Source: Sulfitobacter noctilucae (GTDB lineage: Bacteria; Pseudomonadota; Alphaproteobacteria; Rhodobacterales; Rhodobacteraceae). From it: a DNA stretch of 64,000 nucleotides. The notes under the pieces were generated by a model. The model did not search any database and had not been told where the DNA came from. It saw only the letters and a list, made by a program, of their open reading frames with translations. The DNA lies in contig NZ_JASC01000001.1 of NCBI RefSeq assembly GCF_000622365.1, forward strand, positions 167,717-231,716, read 5' to 3'. A program made the translations under genes and the position numbers. Each line of letters opens with the position of its first letter. Positions within the stretch are counted from its first letter, which is position 1. Positions 1-9,316 of this stretch are shown here, in pieces.

Positions 1-476
1 GCATCGGCCTGCAGGGTGCGCAGGGTCTGTACGTTTTCAAGATCAATCCGAAGAGCATCCGCGCGGCGGTTCAACGCCGGCGTAAGTTCGGCCAGTAGCA
101 TGCCCGCCCGCGCCGTGCCGGTAGGACCATCGGGATGCAACAGAAAAACGGGCGACGGTGTGCCGCCCATGCTTTGCAGCACACCCAGCAAGGCCGCAAC
201 CTCGGCATCGCGGGACTGCAGTTTTGCGGTCAGCTGCGCTTCGTTGATAGCTGCTTGTCGCAAGCCGCTGCGCATGGCCCCCAACCCCGTTTCAAAAGCC
301 TGAATGGTTCGGGTCAGGGCACGCACCCGGTCCCGCGCTCCTTCGGCTTCGTCCAGCATGGCAGATGCTTCTTCAAGCGCTTCCACGGCCTCAAGCGCCT
401 GCTGCGCCGCGCCCGATTGGGCCAGAGCCGCAGTTGCCCCGAAAAGCCAGAACAGGATCAGCGCGAAGGCCTTCAT
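1..476 (-). CDS. Murein hydrolase activator EnvC-like protein, N-terminal part (runs off the window)
   Basis: The gene starts at 476 and reads leftward past the window edge, so only about 158 residues are visible. The N-terminus is a signal peptide (MKAFALILFWLFGA, cleavage near ALA-QS). It is followed by a long Ala/Glu/Arg/Gln-rich helical region (residues 20-90) that looks like a coiled coil, as in EnvC-type activators of cell-division amidases. The expected C-terminal LytM/peptidase M23 domain would lie outside the window, so the family call rests on the coiled coil, the signal peptide and the neighbour. Its ATG overlaps the gpmI stop (ATGA, 473-476), so it is probably co-transcribed and translationally coupled with gpmI, an arrangement common in alphaproteobacteria. 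Confidence 0.65.
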   Translation of the reverse strand, partial: MKAFALILFWLFGATAALAQSGAAQQALEAVEALEEASAMLDEAEGARDRVRALTRTIQAFETGLGAMRSGLRQAAINEAQLTAKLQSRDAEVAALLGVLQSMGGTPSPVFLLHPDGPTGTARAGMLLAELTPALNRRADALRIDLENVQTLRTLQAD

Positions 477-1993
477 ACAATCAAGGACTTTCCCGTCATT
501 TCCTCAGGCTGGGCCATGTCCATCAGCGCCAGAAGGGTCGGGGCAAGATCGGCCAGCCGCCCGCCGCTGCGCAACTTTGCGCCTGACGGGCCACCCACCA
601 GGGCCACCGGGACGGGGTTAAGTGTATGGGCCGTATGCGGACCGCCCGTTTCAGGGTCGATCATCACTTCGCAATTGCCGTGATCGGCAGTTATCACCAT
701 AGCCCCGCCTACGGCTTCAAGTGTTTTGAGAACGCGGCCGAGCCCGGTGTCCACTGCTTCGCAGGCCGCTATGGCCGCATCCAGATCACCGGTATGGCCC
801 ACCATATCGGGGTTTGCGTAGTTGACGACGATCAGGTCGTACCCGTCTTCGATGGCCTGCACGAGGTGGTCGGTCACCTCTGGTGCGGACATTTCGGGCT
901 GCATGTCATAGGTGGCCACATCGGGCGACTTGGGCATAAAGCGATCCTCCCCCACGCCGGCGGTTTCTTCGCCGCCGTTCAGGAAAAAGGTGACGTGAGG
1001 GTATTTCTCTGTCTCGGCGATGCGGAACTGGCGGCGACCATGTTTTGCGACCCAGGCGCCCAGCGTATTGGGCAGATCGGGTTTGTGATACATCGTCGTC
1101 ATGTATTTTGCGTGATCGGTCGAGTATTGCGCCATGCCCATGAGTGCGGCCCACTCCGGGCGGAGGCCGGTGGCGAAGGCATCAAAACCGGGCTGACCAA
1201 GTGCCGCCATAATTTCGCGGGCACGGTCGGCGCGGAAATTGAGGCAGAAGAAGCCGTCGCCATCTTTGGCTCCGGCATAGCCGTGCATCACCGTGGGCTG
1301 GATGAACTCATCATCCTCGCCCCGCGCGTAACCCTTATCTACCGCACTTTCGGCGCTGTCTTCAGACAGGCCATTTCCTTGCAGGATTGCATGGCTTGCT
1401 TTGGCAACGCGGTCCCAGCGGGTATCCCGGTCCATCGCAAAGTAGCGCCCCGTGAGTGTAACGACGCGCACGCTGTCCGGCAGGCCATCGCGGAGGGTTT
1501 GCAAGAACCCCTTGGCCGAGCGCGGAGACACATCGCGTCCGTCGGTAAGGGCGTGAATGACAGTTGGCACCCCCGCCGCGTCGAGCGTTTTGGCGGCAGC
1601 AATCATGTGGGACAGGTGGCCATGCACGCCGCCGTCCGAGACGAGACCCATAAGATGCGCCGTGCCGCCAGAGGCTTTGAGCGTTGCGATAAAGTCCTGA
1701 AAGGGAGGGTTTTTGCCAAAAGTGCCTTCTTCAATCGCCAGATCAATCTGACCGAGGTCCATCGCCACCACGCGGCCTGCGCCGATATTAGTATGCCCAA
1801 CCTCTGAATTACCCATTTGCCCGCGCGGCAGGCCCACATCAGGCCCGTAGGTAACGAGCGTCGAGGTGGGACAGGTCGCCGTGATCCGATCCATCGTCGG
1901 GGTCTTGGCCAGCATGGGCGCATTGCCCTCAGCGCTGTCGCTCAGGCCCCATCCGTCAAGAATACATAGCACCACTGGTTTTGGCGTGTTCAT
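473..1993 (-). CDS. gpmI: 2,3-bisphosphoglycerate-independent phosphoglycerate mutase
   Basis: The product interconverts 3- and 2-phosphoglycerate in glycolysis and gluconeogenesis in the cytoplasm. It has 506 residues, the usual length of this two-domain, Mn-dependent alkaline-phosphatase-fold enzyme. The N-terminal metal motif (CILDGWGLSD), the catalytic phosphoserine region (QMGNSEVGHTN), the ligand stretch NYANPDMVGHTG and the C-terminal TADHGNCE motif are all present. The start at 1993 is followed directly by the family N-terminus. It is the first gene of a leftward unit with the envC-like gene and diverges from the CHCC zinc-finger gene across about 170 bases. Confidence 0.96.
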   Translation of the reverse strand: MNTPKPVVLCILDGWGLSDSAEGNAPMLAKTPTMDRITATCPTSTLVTYGPDVGLPRGQMGNSEVGHTNIGAGRVVAMDLGQIDLAIEEGTFGKNPPFQDFIATLKASGGTAHLMGLVSDGGVHGHLSHMIAAAKTLDAAGVPTVIHALTDGRDVSPRSAKGFLQTLRDGLPDSVRVVTLTGRYFAMDRDTRWDRVAKASHAILQGNGLSEDSAESAVDKGYARGEDDEFIQPTVMHGYAGAKDGDGFFCLNFRADRAREIMAALGQPGFDAFATGLRPEWAALMGMAQYSTDHAKYMTTMYHKPDLPNTLGAWVAKHGRRQFRIAETEKYPHVTFFLNGGEETAGVGEDRFMPKSPDVATYDMQPEMSAPEVTDHLVQAIEDGYDLIVVNYANPDMVGHTGDLDAAIAACEAVDTGLGRVLKTLEAVGGAMVITADHGNCEVMIDPETGGPHTAHTLNPVPVALVGGPSGAKLRSGGRLADLAPTLLALMDMAQPEEMTGKSLIV

Positions 1994-2166
1994 CTGTCCT
2001 GCTCCGCCTTTTTTCTTTGGGGCCTTTTAACCGCTTGGTGGGGCCGCGTGAACCTCTTTCGGCATATGGCGACCCGGATCGGCGCTGGCCTGCAACTCGG
2101 TCTTGCCGTGCGAGGCGGGTTTGGGCATAACCGCAGTGTACCAGCCCCCATATCAAGGACGATCCC

Positions 2167-2424
2167 ATGAGCCAAGCCGCGCCAGAGACCAAGGTTGTAA
2201 ACACCTACCGCGTTGCCTGTGATGGTGGCGAAGGGGCTTTGGGCCATCCGCGCGTCTGGCTTCAAATCCCGCGGGATCAGGGGTGGATCGAATGCGGCTA
2301 CTGCGATTGCCGGTTCATCCATGCCGATCACGAACAGGACCTCGCCCGCAAGGGCGGCGCGGACAAGTCGCCAGATGGCGCGGGCGACCCGGTCCGCCAC
2401 GGCGACGGCGTCCGCGTCGAGTAA
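2167..2424 (+). CDS. CHCC-type zinc-finger domain protein
   Basis: This small protein (85 residues) carries the CHCC zinc-finger pattern: Cys in [13 protein letters not shown], then the His of that motif, then the CGYC pair, spaced as in zf-CHCC proteins related to the mitochondrial complex I subunit NDUFS6. In bacteria the role is not settled; a structural zinc-binding role is inferred. The tail after about residue 60 is charged and looks disordered. It lies just upstream of polA in the same direction, with 126 bases between the stop and the chosen polA start. Confidence 0.8.
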   Translation: MSQAAPETKVVNTYRVACDGGEGALGHPRVWLQIPRDQGWIECGYCDCRFIHADHEQDLARKGGADKSPDGAGDPVRHGDGVRVE

Positions 2425-2550
2425 TCCGCGCATCGCGTCCGCGCGGTTGGCCTTCATGCAGACGCGCCTTGCCGACAGCCATTGCGCGCTGGCGGGCGAC
2501 TCCGCATCGTGGCAAAAGACGGAATATGCGCATCTGAGGGGAGCACGTTC

Positions 2551-5349
2551 ATGTCCGGCACATTCGGCAAAGGCCATCATCTGCATTTGATTGACGGCTC
2601 TGCGTTTATCTTTCGCGCCTATCACGCCCTGCCGCCCTTGACGCGCAAGTCCGATGGCTTGCCGATCGGGGCTGTGGCGGGGTTTTGTAATATGCTGCAC
2701 CGCTATGTGGAGGGAAACACCGGCCCCGATGCGCCCACCCATGTTGCGGTAATTTTCGACAAGGGCAGCCACACGTTTCGCAATGACATGTACGACCAGT
2801 ACAAGGCCAATCGCGAGGCGATGCCGGAAGAGTTGCGCCCGCAAATCCCCCTGACCCGCAGCGCCACAGAGGCGTTCAACATCGCATGCGAGGAGAAGGA
2901 GGGTTACGAGGCCGATGACATCATCGCCACGCTCGCCGTGCAGGCGCGGGCGGCAGGTGGCCGCTGTACCATCATCAGTTCGGACAAAGATTTGATGCAG
3001 TTGGTCGGCGACGGTGTGGAAATGCTAGACGCCATGAAGAACAAGACCATCGACCGCGAAGGGGTGTTCGAGAAATTCGGCGTTTATCCTGACCGCGTGG
3101 TGGATGTGCAGGCACTGGCGGGCGATTCCGTAGACAACGTGCCCGGCGCACCCGGCATCGGGATCAAGACGGCGGCGCTGTTGATCAATGAATACGGTGA
3201 TCTGGAAAGCCTGCTGGAGCGGGCCAGTGAGATCAAACAGCCCAAGCGGCGCGAGACACTGATTGAGCACGCCGAACAGATCAGGCTGTCGCGGAAGCTG
3301 GTTCTACTGGATGAAAACACACCTTTGGATTTTACGCTGGACGATCTGGAGGTGCGCACGCCCGATCCTGATAAACTACTGAACTTTCTGGCCGAGATGG
3401 AATTTCGCACCCTGTCCAAACGTGTAGCCGATCAGTTGGGGGCGGAAGCCCCTGTCATCGCTGACGCCCCACCGATGCCGGATGCACCCAAGCTGGATGA
3501 CGTGCCCTTCGACGCCACCGCCTACACTCAGGTTAGCGATGCGGCTGCGTTGCAAGGCTGGCTCGATGCGATTTACGAGGTCGGCTATGTTGCGGTTGAT
3601 ACGGAAACCACCGGGCTGAACGAAATGACTGCCGAGTTGGTCGGTATCTCATTGGCCACCACGCCGGGCAAAGCTTGCTACATTCCGCTGACACATAAGG
3701 CCAACCGGGGCGACGATCTGTTTGGCGGGGATGAACTGGCAGAGCGGCAAATGCCGCTTGAAGAGGCGCTGAAAATGCTGACGCCGATGCTGGAGGATCC
3801 GTCGATCCTCAAAATCGGCCAGAACATGAAATACGACGCCAAGATTTTTGCCCAGATCGGCATCGCAGTTGCACCTTTTGATGACACGATGCTGATGTCC
3901 TATGCCCAGCACGCTGGCTTGCATAATCACGGTATGGATGCGCTGTCGGAGCGATATTTGAGCCATACACCTATCCCGATCAAACCGTTGCTGGGATCGG
4001 GCAAAAGCGCGATTACCTTTGACAAGGTGCCGCTCGAGGAAGCTGTGAAATATGCTGCAGAGGACGCCGATATCACCCTGCGCCTGTGGCAATTTCTGAA
4101 ACCGCAGTTGCATACCGCGCAGGTGACGAAAGTCTATGAGACGCTTGAGCGCCCTCTGGTGCCGGTGCTTGCTGCGATGGAGCGGTCTGGCATCAAGGTC
4201 GACCGTGATACACTCAGCCGGATGTCGAATGCCTTCGCGCAAAAGATGGCGGGGCTTGAAGATGAGATTTATGAGCTTGCAGGCCGCAAATTCAACGTCG
4301 GATCGCCCGCGCAAGTGGGTGAGGTCTTGTTCGAGGATATGGGGCTGGAGGGCGGCAAGAAGGGCGCGAACGGCAAATATTCGACCGGGGCGGACATTCT
4401 GGAAGACCTCGCCACTGAGCATGACTTTCCGCGACGTATTCTGGACTGGCGGCAGTTGTCCAAGCTGAAATCCACCTACACAGACGCGTTGCAGGACCAT
4501 ATCAATAAGGACACGGGCCGGGTGCACACGTCCTATTCCATCGCGGGGGCCTCGACGGGGCGGCTGGCGTCAACCGATCCGAACCTGCAGAACATCCCGA
4601 TCCGCACCGAAGAAGGCCGCCGCATCCGCGAGGCTTTCGTTGCGGAGGAAGGCAAAACACTTGTCGCGCTGGATTATTCCCAGATCGAGCTGCGTATTCT
4701 GGCCCATATCGCGGATATTCCCGAGCTTAAGAAAGCCTTTGCCGATGGCATCGACATCCACGCGCTGACCGCCTCCGAGATGTTTGGCGTACCACTGGAC
4801 GAGATGACGCCAGAAGTCCGGCGGCAGGCCAAAGCGATCAACTTTGGTGTGATCTACGGCATTTCCGGCTTTGGGCTGGCGCGGAACCTGCGCATTCCAC
4901 GGGCCGAGGCGCAGGGGTTCATCGACCGCTACTTCGAACGCTTCCCCGGCATTCGAACCTACATGGACGACACCAAGAAGTTCGCCAAGGAACATGGGTT
5001 TGTTCAAACGTTGTTCGGACGCAAGATCCATACGCCCGAGATTGCTTCGAAAGGACCACGCGCCGGGTTTGCAGCCCGCGCAGCAATCAATGCGCCAATT
5101 CAGGGCACGGCTGCCGATGTGATCCGCCGTGCGATGATCCGGATGCCCGACGCCATTGCCGACATTCCAGCAGCCATGCTGTTGCAGGTCCATGATGAAT
5201 TGTTGTTCGAGGTTGAAAAAGGTCACGAGGAAGCGTTGATCGCTGCGGCCCGCGACGTGATGGAGAATGCCAATGATCCTGTCGTCCAACTGGACGTCAA
5301 ACTGACGGTGGATGCGGGGCAAGGCGCAAACTGGGCGGAAGCGCACTAA
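2551..5349 (+). CDS. polA: DNA polymerase I
   Basis: This is a full-length family A polymerase of 932 residues for Okazaki-fragment processing and repair. The N-terminal 5'-3' exonuclease domain begins HLIDGSAFIFRAYHALPP. The 3'-5' proofreading domain keeps its DxE motif (VAVDTETTGLNE), so it is probably active. Polymerase motifs A (LVALDYSQIELRILAH), B (RRQAKAINFGVIYGIS) and C (LLQVHDELLFEV) are intact. The start at 2551 is chosen because GAGGGGAG precedes it by about 9 bases and the family N-terminus follows; the open frame reaches back to 2482 with sequence unlike the family. Confidence 0.97.
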   Translation: MSGTFGKGHHLHLIDGSAFIFRAYHALPPLTRKSDGLPIGAVAGFCNMLHRYVEGNTGPDAPTHVAVIFDKGSHTFRNDMYDQYKANREAMPEELRPQIPLTRSATEAFNIACEEKEGYEADDIIATLAVQARAAGGRCTIISSDKDLMQLVGDGVEMLDAMKNKTIDREGVFEKFGVYPDRVVDVQALAGDSVDNVPGAPGIGIKTAALLINEYGDLESLLERASEIKQPKRRETLIEHAEQIRLSRKLVLLDENTPLDFTLDDLEVRTPDPDKLLNFLAEMEFRTLSKRVADQLGAEAPVIADAPPMPDAPKLDDVPFDATAYTQVSDAAALQGWLDAIYEVGYVAVDTETTGLNEMTAELVGISLATTPGKACYIPLTHKANRGDDLFGGDELAERQMPLEEALKMLTPMLEDPSILKIGQNMKYDAKIFAQIGIAVAPFDDTMLMSYAQHAGLHNHGMDALSERYLSHTPIPIKPLLGSGKSAITFDKVPLEEAVKYAAEDADITLRLWQFLKPQLHTAQVTKVYETLERPLVPVLAAMERSGIKVDRDTLSRMSNAFAQKMAGLEDEIYELAGRKFNVGSPAQVGEVLFEDMGLEGGKKGANGKYSTGADILEDLATEHDFPRRILDWRQLSKLKSTYTDALQDHINKDTGRVHTSYSIAGASTGRLASTDPNLQNIPIRTEEGRRIREAFVAEEGKTLVALDYSQIELRILAHIADIPELKKAFADGIDIHALTASEMFGVPLDEMTPEVRRQAKAINFGVIYGISGFGLARNLRIPRAEAQGFIDRYFERFPGIRTYMDDTKKFAKEHGFVQTLFGRKIHTPEIASKGPRAGFAARAAINAPIQGTAADVIRRAMIRMPDAIADIPAAMLLQVHDELLFEVEKGHEEALIAAARDVMENANDPVVQLDVKLTVDAGQGANWAEAH

Positions 5350-5418
5350 TCTTGCTCCGGAACGGACCCGGATCGCGCCGCGCTGCGTTAGGTCCAGATC
5401 AGGCATGGAGGAGCGCAG

Positions 5419-6033
5419 ATGGATTGGATAAGACAGAACGCGGACATTCTCCAGCTGGGTCTTGGACTGGTTTCGGCGGTCGTCTGGTTGGCCTACCTAC
5501 AAATCCTCTATCTGGGATTTGTGCGCCAACGGCAGGCGGTGATCATGATCGGCCATGGTGCTGCCAGCGATGACCGCGCCCGCTGCATTGTGACCAATAT
5601 GGGCACCGAGCCGATCTATGTGATCGCAGCGCTGGCAAAGCTGACGATCGACGGGAAACCTTACAAGGCATCGGTTATCGACCGCGAGGAATTAAACCTC
5701 GACACGTTGGATGATCCGATCAAACGCACCACGCTGGGCCCGTTGAAAAGCGGTGAATACATGGATCTGGGCAGTTTTCGGGATTTGATCTGGCGTGCCG
5801 AACGGCGGCTCGGGCTGGCGGAGGATTGCCGCGTCGAGCAGATCGAGTTGAGCATCGGTGCCGCATCGGGACATGCCACCAAACTTGTCATTGCTAGCCG
5901 TGTGTTCAAACGCGAAGATGATCCATCAGGCAACGTCACGTTCCAGCCAACGACCCTGCTGACGCGACAGCTGCGCGGCGGGTGGAACCACCGGTCTATT
6001 CTGCGTCAACTCAAGGAAGATGCCACAGCATGA
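5419..6033 (+). CDS. Membrane-anchored protein of unknown function
   Basis: The 204-residue product has one N-terminal hydrophobic segment (about residues 12-34, LQLGLGLVSAVVWLAYLQIL) followed by a soluble region with many beta-type stretches and no motif I recognise. The short N-terminus before the segment suggests a signal anchor; sidedness is not clear because several positive charges (VRQRQ) follow the segment, which favours a cytoplasmic C-terminal domain. A good ribosome site (GGAGGAG) precedes the start. Its stop overlaps the start of the following GST gene (ATGA), so the two are probably translated together. A function cannot be assigned. Confidence 0.75.
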   Translation: MDWIRQNADILQLGLGLVSAVVWLAYLQILYLGFVRQRQAVIMIGHGAASDDRARCIVTNMGTEPIYVIAALAKLTIDGKPYKASVIDREELNLDTLDDPIKRTTLGPLKSGEYMDLGSFRDLIWRAERRLGLAEDCRVEQIELSIGAASGHATKLVIASRVFKREDDPSGNVTFQPTTLLTRQLRGGWNHRSILRQLKEDATA

Positions 6034-6668
6034 GCGGTTCCACGGGCAGTCTTCCTACGTTCTATTCTTTTCGCCGTTGTCCCTATGCCATGCGGGCCCG
6101 CTTGGCACTGGATGTATCAGGCGTGTCGGTGGACCTGCGCGAAGTCGTTTTGCGCGACAAACCGCAGGCGTTCTTGGACGCCTCTCCCAGTGCGACGGTG
6201 CCCTGTCTGGTAGAGGACGCGCAAACCATCGACGAAAGCCTTGATATCATGGACTGGGCATTGGCCCGGAATGATCCCGAAGGATGGTTGGATATGCCCA
6301 CCCTTGGCCGCGATCTGATTGCTCGATTTGACGGACCGTTCAAATCGGCGCTCGACCGGACAAAATACGCGACACGCTATCCCGATGAAGACCCCGAGCA
6401 GCATCGCACGATCGCGTCGTCCTTCCTGACCGATCTGAACACACAATTGCACGGGTATATCTTTGGTAAGCCCACTTTGGCTGATTATGCGATCCTGCCC
6501 TTCGTGCGGCAGTTCGCGATGATCGACAAGGAATGGTTCGATGCGCAGGACTGGCCCTCTGTTCAGGACTGGTTGGGCACCTTCCTCGCGTCCGACAGAT
6601 TTGCGCGGATCATGCTGAAATACGACCCGTGGCAGCCAGAAAATGCGCCCGTGCGGTTCCCTGAATAG
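6030..6668 (+). CDS. Glutathione S-transferase family protein
   Basis: The 212-residue product has an N-terminal thioredoxin-fold domain with a CPYA motif (FRRCPYAMRARLAL), the cis-Pro segment ATVPCLVED and the ESLDIMDWAL helix that binds glutathione in Grx2/GST-like proteins. The C-terminal helical domain includes PTLADYAILPFVRQF, typical of the GST C-domain. The cysteine at the active site suggests glutathione-dependent thiol chemistry or reduction rather than classical conjugation, which is inference. The start at 6030 overlaps the previous stop (ATGA) and places the family N-terminus correctly; the longer open frame from 5982 lies inside the upstream gene. Confidence 0.85.
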   Translation: MSGSTGSLPTFYSFRRCPYAMRARLALDVSGVSVDLREVVLRDKPQAFLDASPSATVPCLVEDAQTIDESLDIMDWALARNDPEGWLDMPTLGRDLIARFDGPFKSALDRTKYATRYPDEDPEQHRTIASSFLTDLNTQLHGYIFGKPTLADYAILPFVRQFAMIDKEWFDAQDWPSVQDWLGTFLASDRFARIMLKYDPWQPENAPVRFPE

Positions 6669-6899
6669 TTATGGCTCCTGCCGGACCAGTTTGCCGACCA
6701 ACCGCCGTGTCAGAGGGGCGACAACCAGCACCGCAGGAAAGGCGATAAGCCAGCTTGGCACCCAGGCCCCCACCCAAAGCGAAAGTAAATCCGGCGGGAC
6801 GCCAGCAGTGCGTATCGTGGCGATGCCTGATACCAGAAATGACATCAATCCTGACAAAATGAAGCCGAAGACAACGGATGCAAAGCGGGCCGGTATCAT
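6669..6899 (-). CDS. DUF2798 family small membrane protein
   Basis: The 76-residue protein has two hydrophobic helices: the first contains GFILSGLMSFLVSGIAT, the characteristic DUF2798 segment, and the second is SWLIAFPAVLVVAPLTRRLV. It is an inner-membrane protein of unknown role. The start at 6899 is chosen because it overlaps the stop of the upstream hydroxypyruvate isomerase gene (ATGA); a second ATG four codons earlier is also possible. It ends immediately next to the convergent GST gene with no spacer. Confidence 0.8.
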   Translation of the reverse strand: MIPARFASVVFGFILSGLMSFLVSGIATIRTAGVPPDLLSLWVGAWVPSWLIAFPAVLVVAPLTRRLVGKLVRQEP

Positions 6900-7654
6900 G
6901 TTGTTTTCCAATGTAACGTATCTTCGGTCTTGCCGCCCGGATGGTATTCGGCGCTGATCCAGCCGTCATAACCTGATGCGTCGATACGCGCAAAAAGTGC
7001 GGGGAAGTCCACCTCTCCGGCACCGGGCGGACCACGGTCGGGGCTGTCTCCGATCTGGATATGGCCGATCAGCGGAAGATATTCGTCAAAGACTGCCAGT
7101 GCATCGCCGTGGATCATCTGGGCGTGGTAGCTGTCGTATTGCAGCGCGACATTGGGCAGGGACAGTTCGTCCAAAACACCTGCGGCCAGCGCGTAGTCGT
7201 TCAAGAAATATCCGGGCTGCGCGACCGGGTTCAGCGGCTCCAGCATCAGCGTGAGACCTTTGGGGGCGGCGCCTGCTGCCCAGCGCATATTGTCGATCAG
7301 AACCGCACGGGCCTCGTCCCCTTCGGCGGCACCTGTCATCACATGGATCATCCGAACGCCCAGCGCCTCAGCATAGCGAAAGACACGCTTCATATCATAT
7401 CGAAACCGGTCCACATGTTCCGGCTGCGCTGCAAACCCGCGCGGCCCGCCCGTATAATTGGGCGGCGGCGCGTTGATCAGTATCAGGCGCAGACCGTTGG
7501 CCAAAAGCGCCTGTTGGGTTTCCTTGACGGCAAGGTCGTAGGGAAACAGGATCTCTACCGTGTCGAACCCCGCATCCGCGGCAGCGGAAAACCGGTCAAG
7601 ATAAGGGAGCTCTGGCCACAAAAGGGTCAGGTTCGCTGCGAATTTCAGGGGCAT
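6896..7654 (-). CDS. Hydroxypyruvate isomerase / 2-oxo-tetronate isomerase family TIM barrel
   Basis: The 252-residue sugar-phosphate-isomerase-like TIM barrel has the family features: N-terminal FAANLTLLWPELPYLDRF, GFDTVEILFPYD, the metal-ligand Glu in LMLEPLNP, the QYDSYHAQ strand and the HIQIGDSPDRG and ISAEYHPGG motifs near the C-terminus. Members interconvert hydroxypyruvate and tartronate semialdehyde or isomerise 2-oxo-tetronates; the sequence alone does not decide between them. It sits between DUF1285 (upstream, overlapping) and DUF2798 (downstream, overlapping) in one leftward operon and has no glyoxylate or tetronate genes beside it. Confidence 0.88.
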   Translation of the reverse strand: MPLKFAANLTLLWPELPYLDRFSAAADAGFDTVEILFPYDLAVKETQQALLANGLRLILINAPPPNYTGGPRGFAAQPEHVDRFRYDMKRVFRYAEALGVRMIHVMTGAAEGDEARAVLIDNMRWAAGAAPKGLTLMLEPLNPVAQPGYFLNDYALAAGVLDELSLPNVALQYDSYHAQMIHGDALAVFDEYLPLIGHIQIGDSPDRGPPGAGEVDFPALFARIDASGYDGWISAEYHPGGKTEDTLHWKTT

Positions 7655-8250
7655 CAGGCATCTTCTGGCAATTCATCTGAAGGGATGATGCCAAAGAATT
7701 CACCGCCTGACCACAGGCCAAACCATCCATCATGGTGTGCGCCCAACTCGACGAGCCGGTAAAAGCTTTTGCGGTCAATCAGCGCTTCAAGATTGCGACG
7801 GATGAGGACATAGGGGGCCGGCTCGCCTGTCTCAGGATCTCGTTCAACGCGGATCGGGGCCGCAGGGCCGGCCTCAGAAGCATCGCCCAGATTGGTGGTG
7901 AAGGTCAGCACCTGATCTTTACCGGTGCCAGACGAATCGAAATCCACCGCCACGAAGGGCGCATCCTCAACGGTGATGCCGACTTTCTCGACCGGCGTGA
8001 CGAGGAAGTAATTGTCGCCCTCACGCAACAGAATCGTCGAAAACAGCTTTACCAGTCCGGGCCGCCCGATGGGCGTTCCTTCGTAGAACCACGTCCCGTC
8101 CCGCGCGATATGCATGTCGATGTCACCACAGAACGGCGGGTTCCAGCTGTCCACCGGGGGCAAACCGCGCGTTTTTACGGCATTTACAGAAGCCGCAAGG
8201 CCACTGGCTGTTGGGGTAACGGTTTTTTGTCCGCTCATAGCTTTTGCCAT
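7654..8250 (-). CDS. DUF1285 domain protein
   Basis: The 198-residue product shows the DUF1285 core: WNPPFCGDIDMHIARDG, then WFYEGTPIGRPGLVKLFSTIL and the repeated LVTPVEKVGITVEDAPF segment. The family is widespread in proteobacteria with no defined biochemical role; a small mixed alpha/beta fold is known. The stop overlaps the start of the isomerase gene (TGATG). A second in-frame ATG at 8238 has a better-spaced purine stretch upstream and may be the real start. The gene diverges from moxR across 58 bases. Confidence 0.88.
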   Translation of the reverse strand: MAKAMSGQKTVTPTASGLAASVNAVKTRGLPPVDSWNPPFCGDIDMHIARDGTWFYEGTPIGRPGLVKLFSTILLREGDNYFLVTPVEKVGITVEDAPFVAVDFDSSGTGKDQVLTFTTNLGDASEAGPAAPIRVERDPETGEPAPYVLIRRNLEALIDRKSFYRLVELGAHHDGWFGLWSGGEFFGIIPSDELPEDA

Positions 8251-8284
8251 TTCCAGTTAAAGAGATAGGTTTACAATCAACACA

Positions 8285-8290
8285 TATAAT
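8285..8290 (+). promoter_or_regulatory. Possible -10 element upstream of the moxR operon
   Basis: A perfect TATAAT lies 18 bases before the moxR ATG in the 58-base divergent gap. I see no matching -35 hexamer at 16-18 bases upstream, and the transcript leader would be very short, so this is a weak candidate supported only by the hexamer and its position. Confidence 0.25.
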
Positions 8291-8308
8291 CCCGTTGGAG
8301 ACATTGTC

Positions 8309-9316
8309 ATGACCCAAGCCGAAGACATGGTAGCGCAGATCGAGGCGCTGGGCGTCAAACTGGCCGAGGCGAAGACCTCGATCACCAACCGGTTCATCGG
8401 CCAGGAGCGGGTTGTGGACCTGACGTTGACGGCCCTGTTGTGCGGTGGTCACGGCTTGCTGATCGGTCTGCCGGGCTTGGGCAAAACGCGTCTTGTCGAA
8501 ACGCTCAGCACGGTGATGGGACTGGACGGCAACCGGGTGCAATTCACCCCCGATCTGATGCCCGCCGATATTCTCGGGTCCGAAGTGCTGGACACCGCCG
8601 AAGATGGCAGCCGTGCCTTCCGCTTTGTCGAAGGGCCGGTTTTCTGTCAGCTGTTGATGGCGGATGAAATCAACCGCGCCTCGCCTCGCACACAGTCGGC
8701 GTTGTTGCAGGCAATGCAGGAAAAGACCGTGACTGTCGCGGGGCAGGACCGCACACTGGGTATTCCGTTTCATGTGCTCGCGACACAAAACCCGATTGAA
8801 CAGGAGGGCACCTATCCCCTCCCCGAAGCGCAATTGGACCGCTTTTTGGTACAAATCGACGTGGCCTATCCGGATCGCCAGACAGAGCGGGATATCATCC
8901 TTGCCACCACGGGCGACAGTGATGGGCAAGCAAATCAGGTCTTTACCACTCAGGAACTGCTGGATGCCCAACGCCTACTGCGGCGGATGCCCGTGGGCGA
9001 GTCGGTGGTCGAGATGATCCTTGATCTGGTCCGCGCCTTCCGTCCGCACGAAGAGGGTGCCAGCCAGCAGGTTCAGGATACGGTCGCTTGGGGCCCCGGC
9101 CCCCGCGCCTCTCAAGCGTTGATGCTGGCGGTACGCGCGCGGGCGCTGCTTGATGGACGCTTGGCCCCCTCCGCAGAAGACGTGATCGACATGGCGCGGC
9201 CCGTGCTGTCGCACCGAATGGCCCTGAACTTTGCAGCACGGGCACGAGGTGACAGCCTGCAAGATCTGATCGAACAGACCGCAACCCGCCTGACCGGTGC
9301 GAAAGCCGCAGCGTGA
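8309..9316 (+). CDS. MoxR-family AAA+ ATPase
   Basis: The 335-residue AAA+ protein has Walker A GLPGLGKT, Walker B with MADEINRASPRTQSALLQAMQE, sensor-1 LATQNPIEQEGTYPLPEAQLDRF and the C-terminal AAA lid. MoxR ATPases act as chaperones that activate VWA-containing partner proteins, usually encoded beside them. Here it heads a four-gene operon whose next members are a DUF58 protein and two membrane VWA-like proteins, exactly the expected partner types. A GGAG ribosome site (TTGGAGAC) precedes the start. Confidence 0.95.
   Translation: MTQAEDMVAQIEALGVKLAEAKTSITNRFIGQERVVDLTLTALLCGGHGLLIGLPGLGKTRLVETLSTVMGLDGNRVQFTPDLMPADILGSEVLDTAEDGSRAFRFVEGPVFCQLLMADEINRASPRTQSALLQAMQEKTVTVAGQDRTLGIPFHVLATQNPIEQEGTYPLPEAQLDRFLVQIDVAYPDRQTERDIILATTGDSDGQANQVFTTQELLDAQRLLRRMPVGESVVEMILDLVRAFRPHEEGASQQVQDTVAWGPGPRASQALMLAVRARALLDGRLAPSAEDVIDMARPVLSHRMALNFAARARGDSLQDLIEQTATRLTGAKAAA

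Noticed and set aside
626..1807. Open frame of 393 codons on the plus strand opposite gpmI
   Set aside because: It is fully antisense to a well-conserved gpmI, has no recognisable family or ribosome site, and long antisense frames are expected in GC-rich coding DNA.
1990..2844. 284-codon minus-strand frame over the CHCC gene and the polA 5' end
   Set aside because: Antisense to two real genes with no family features; the composition is typical of shadow frames.
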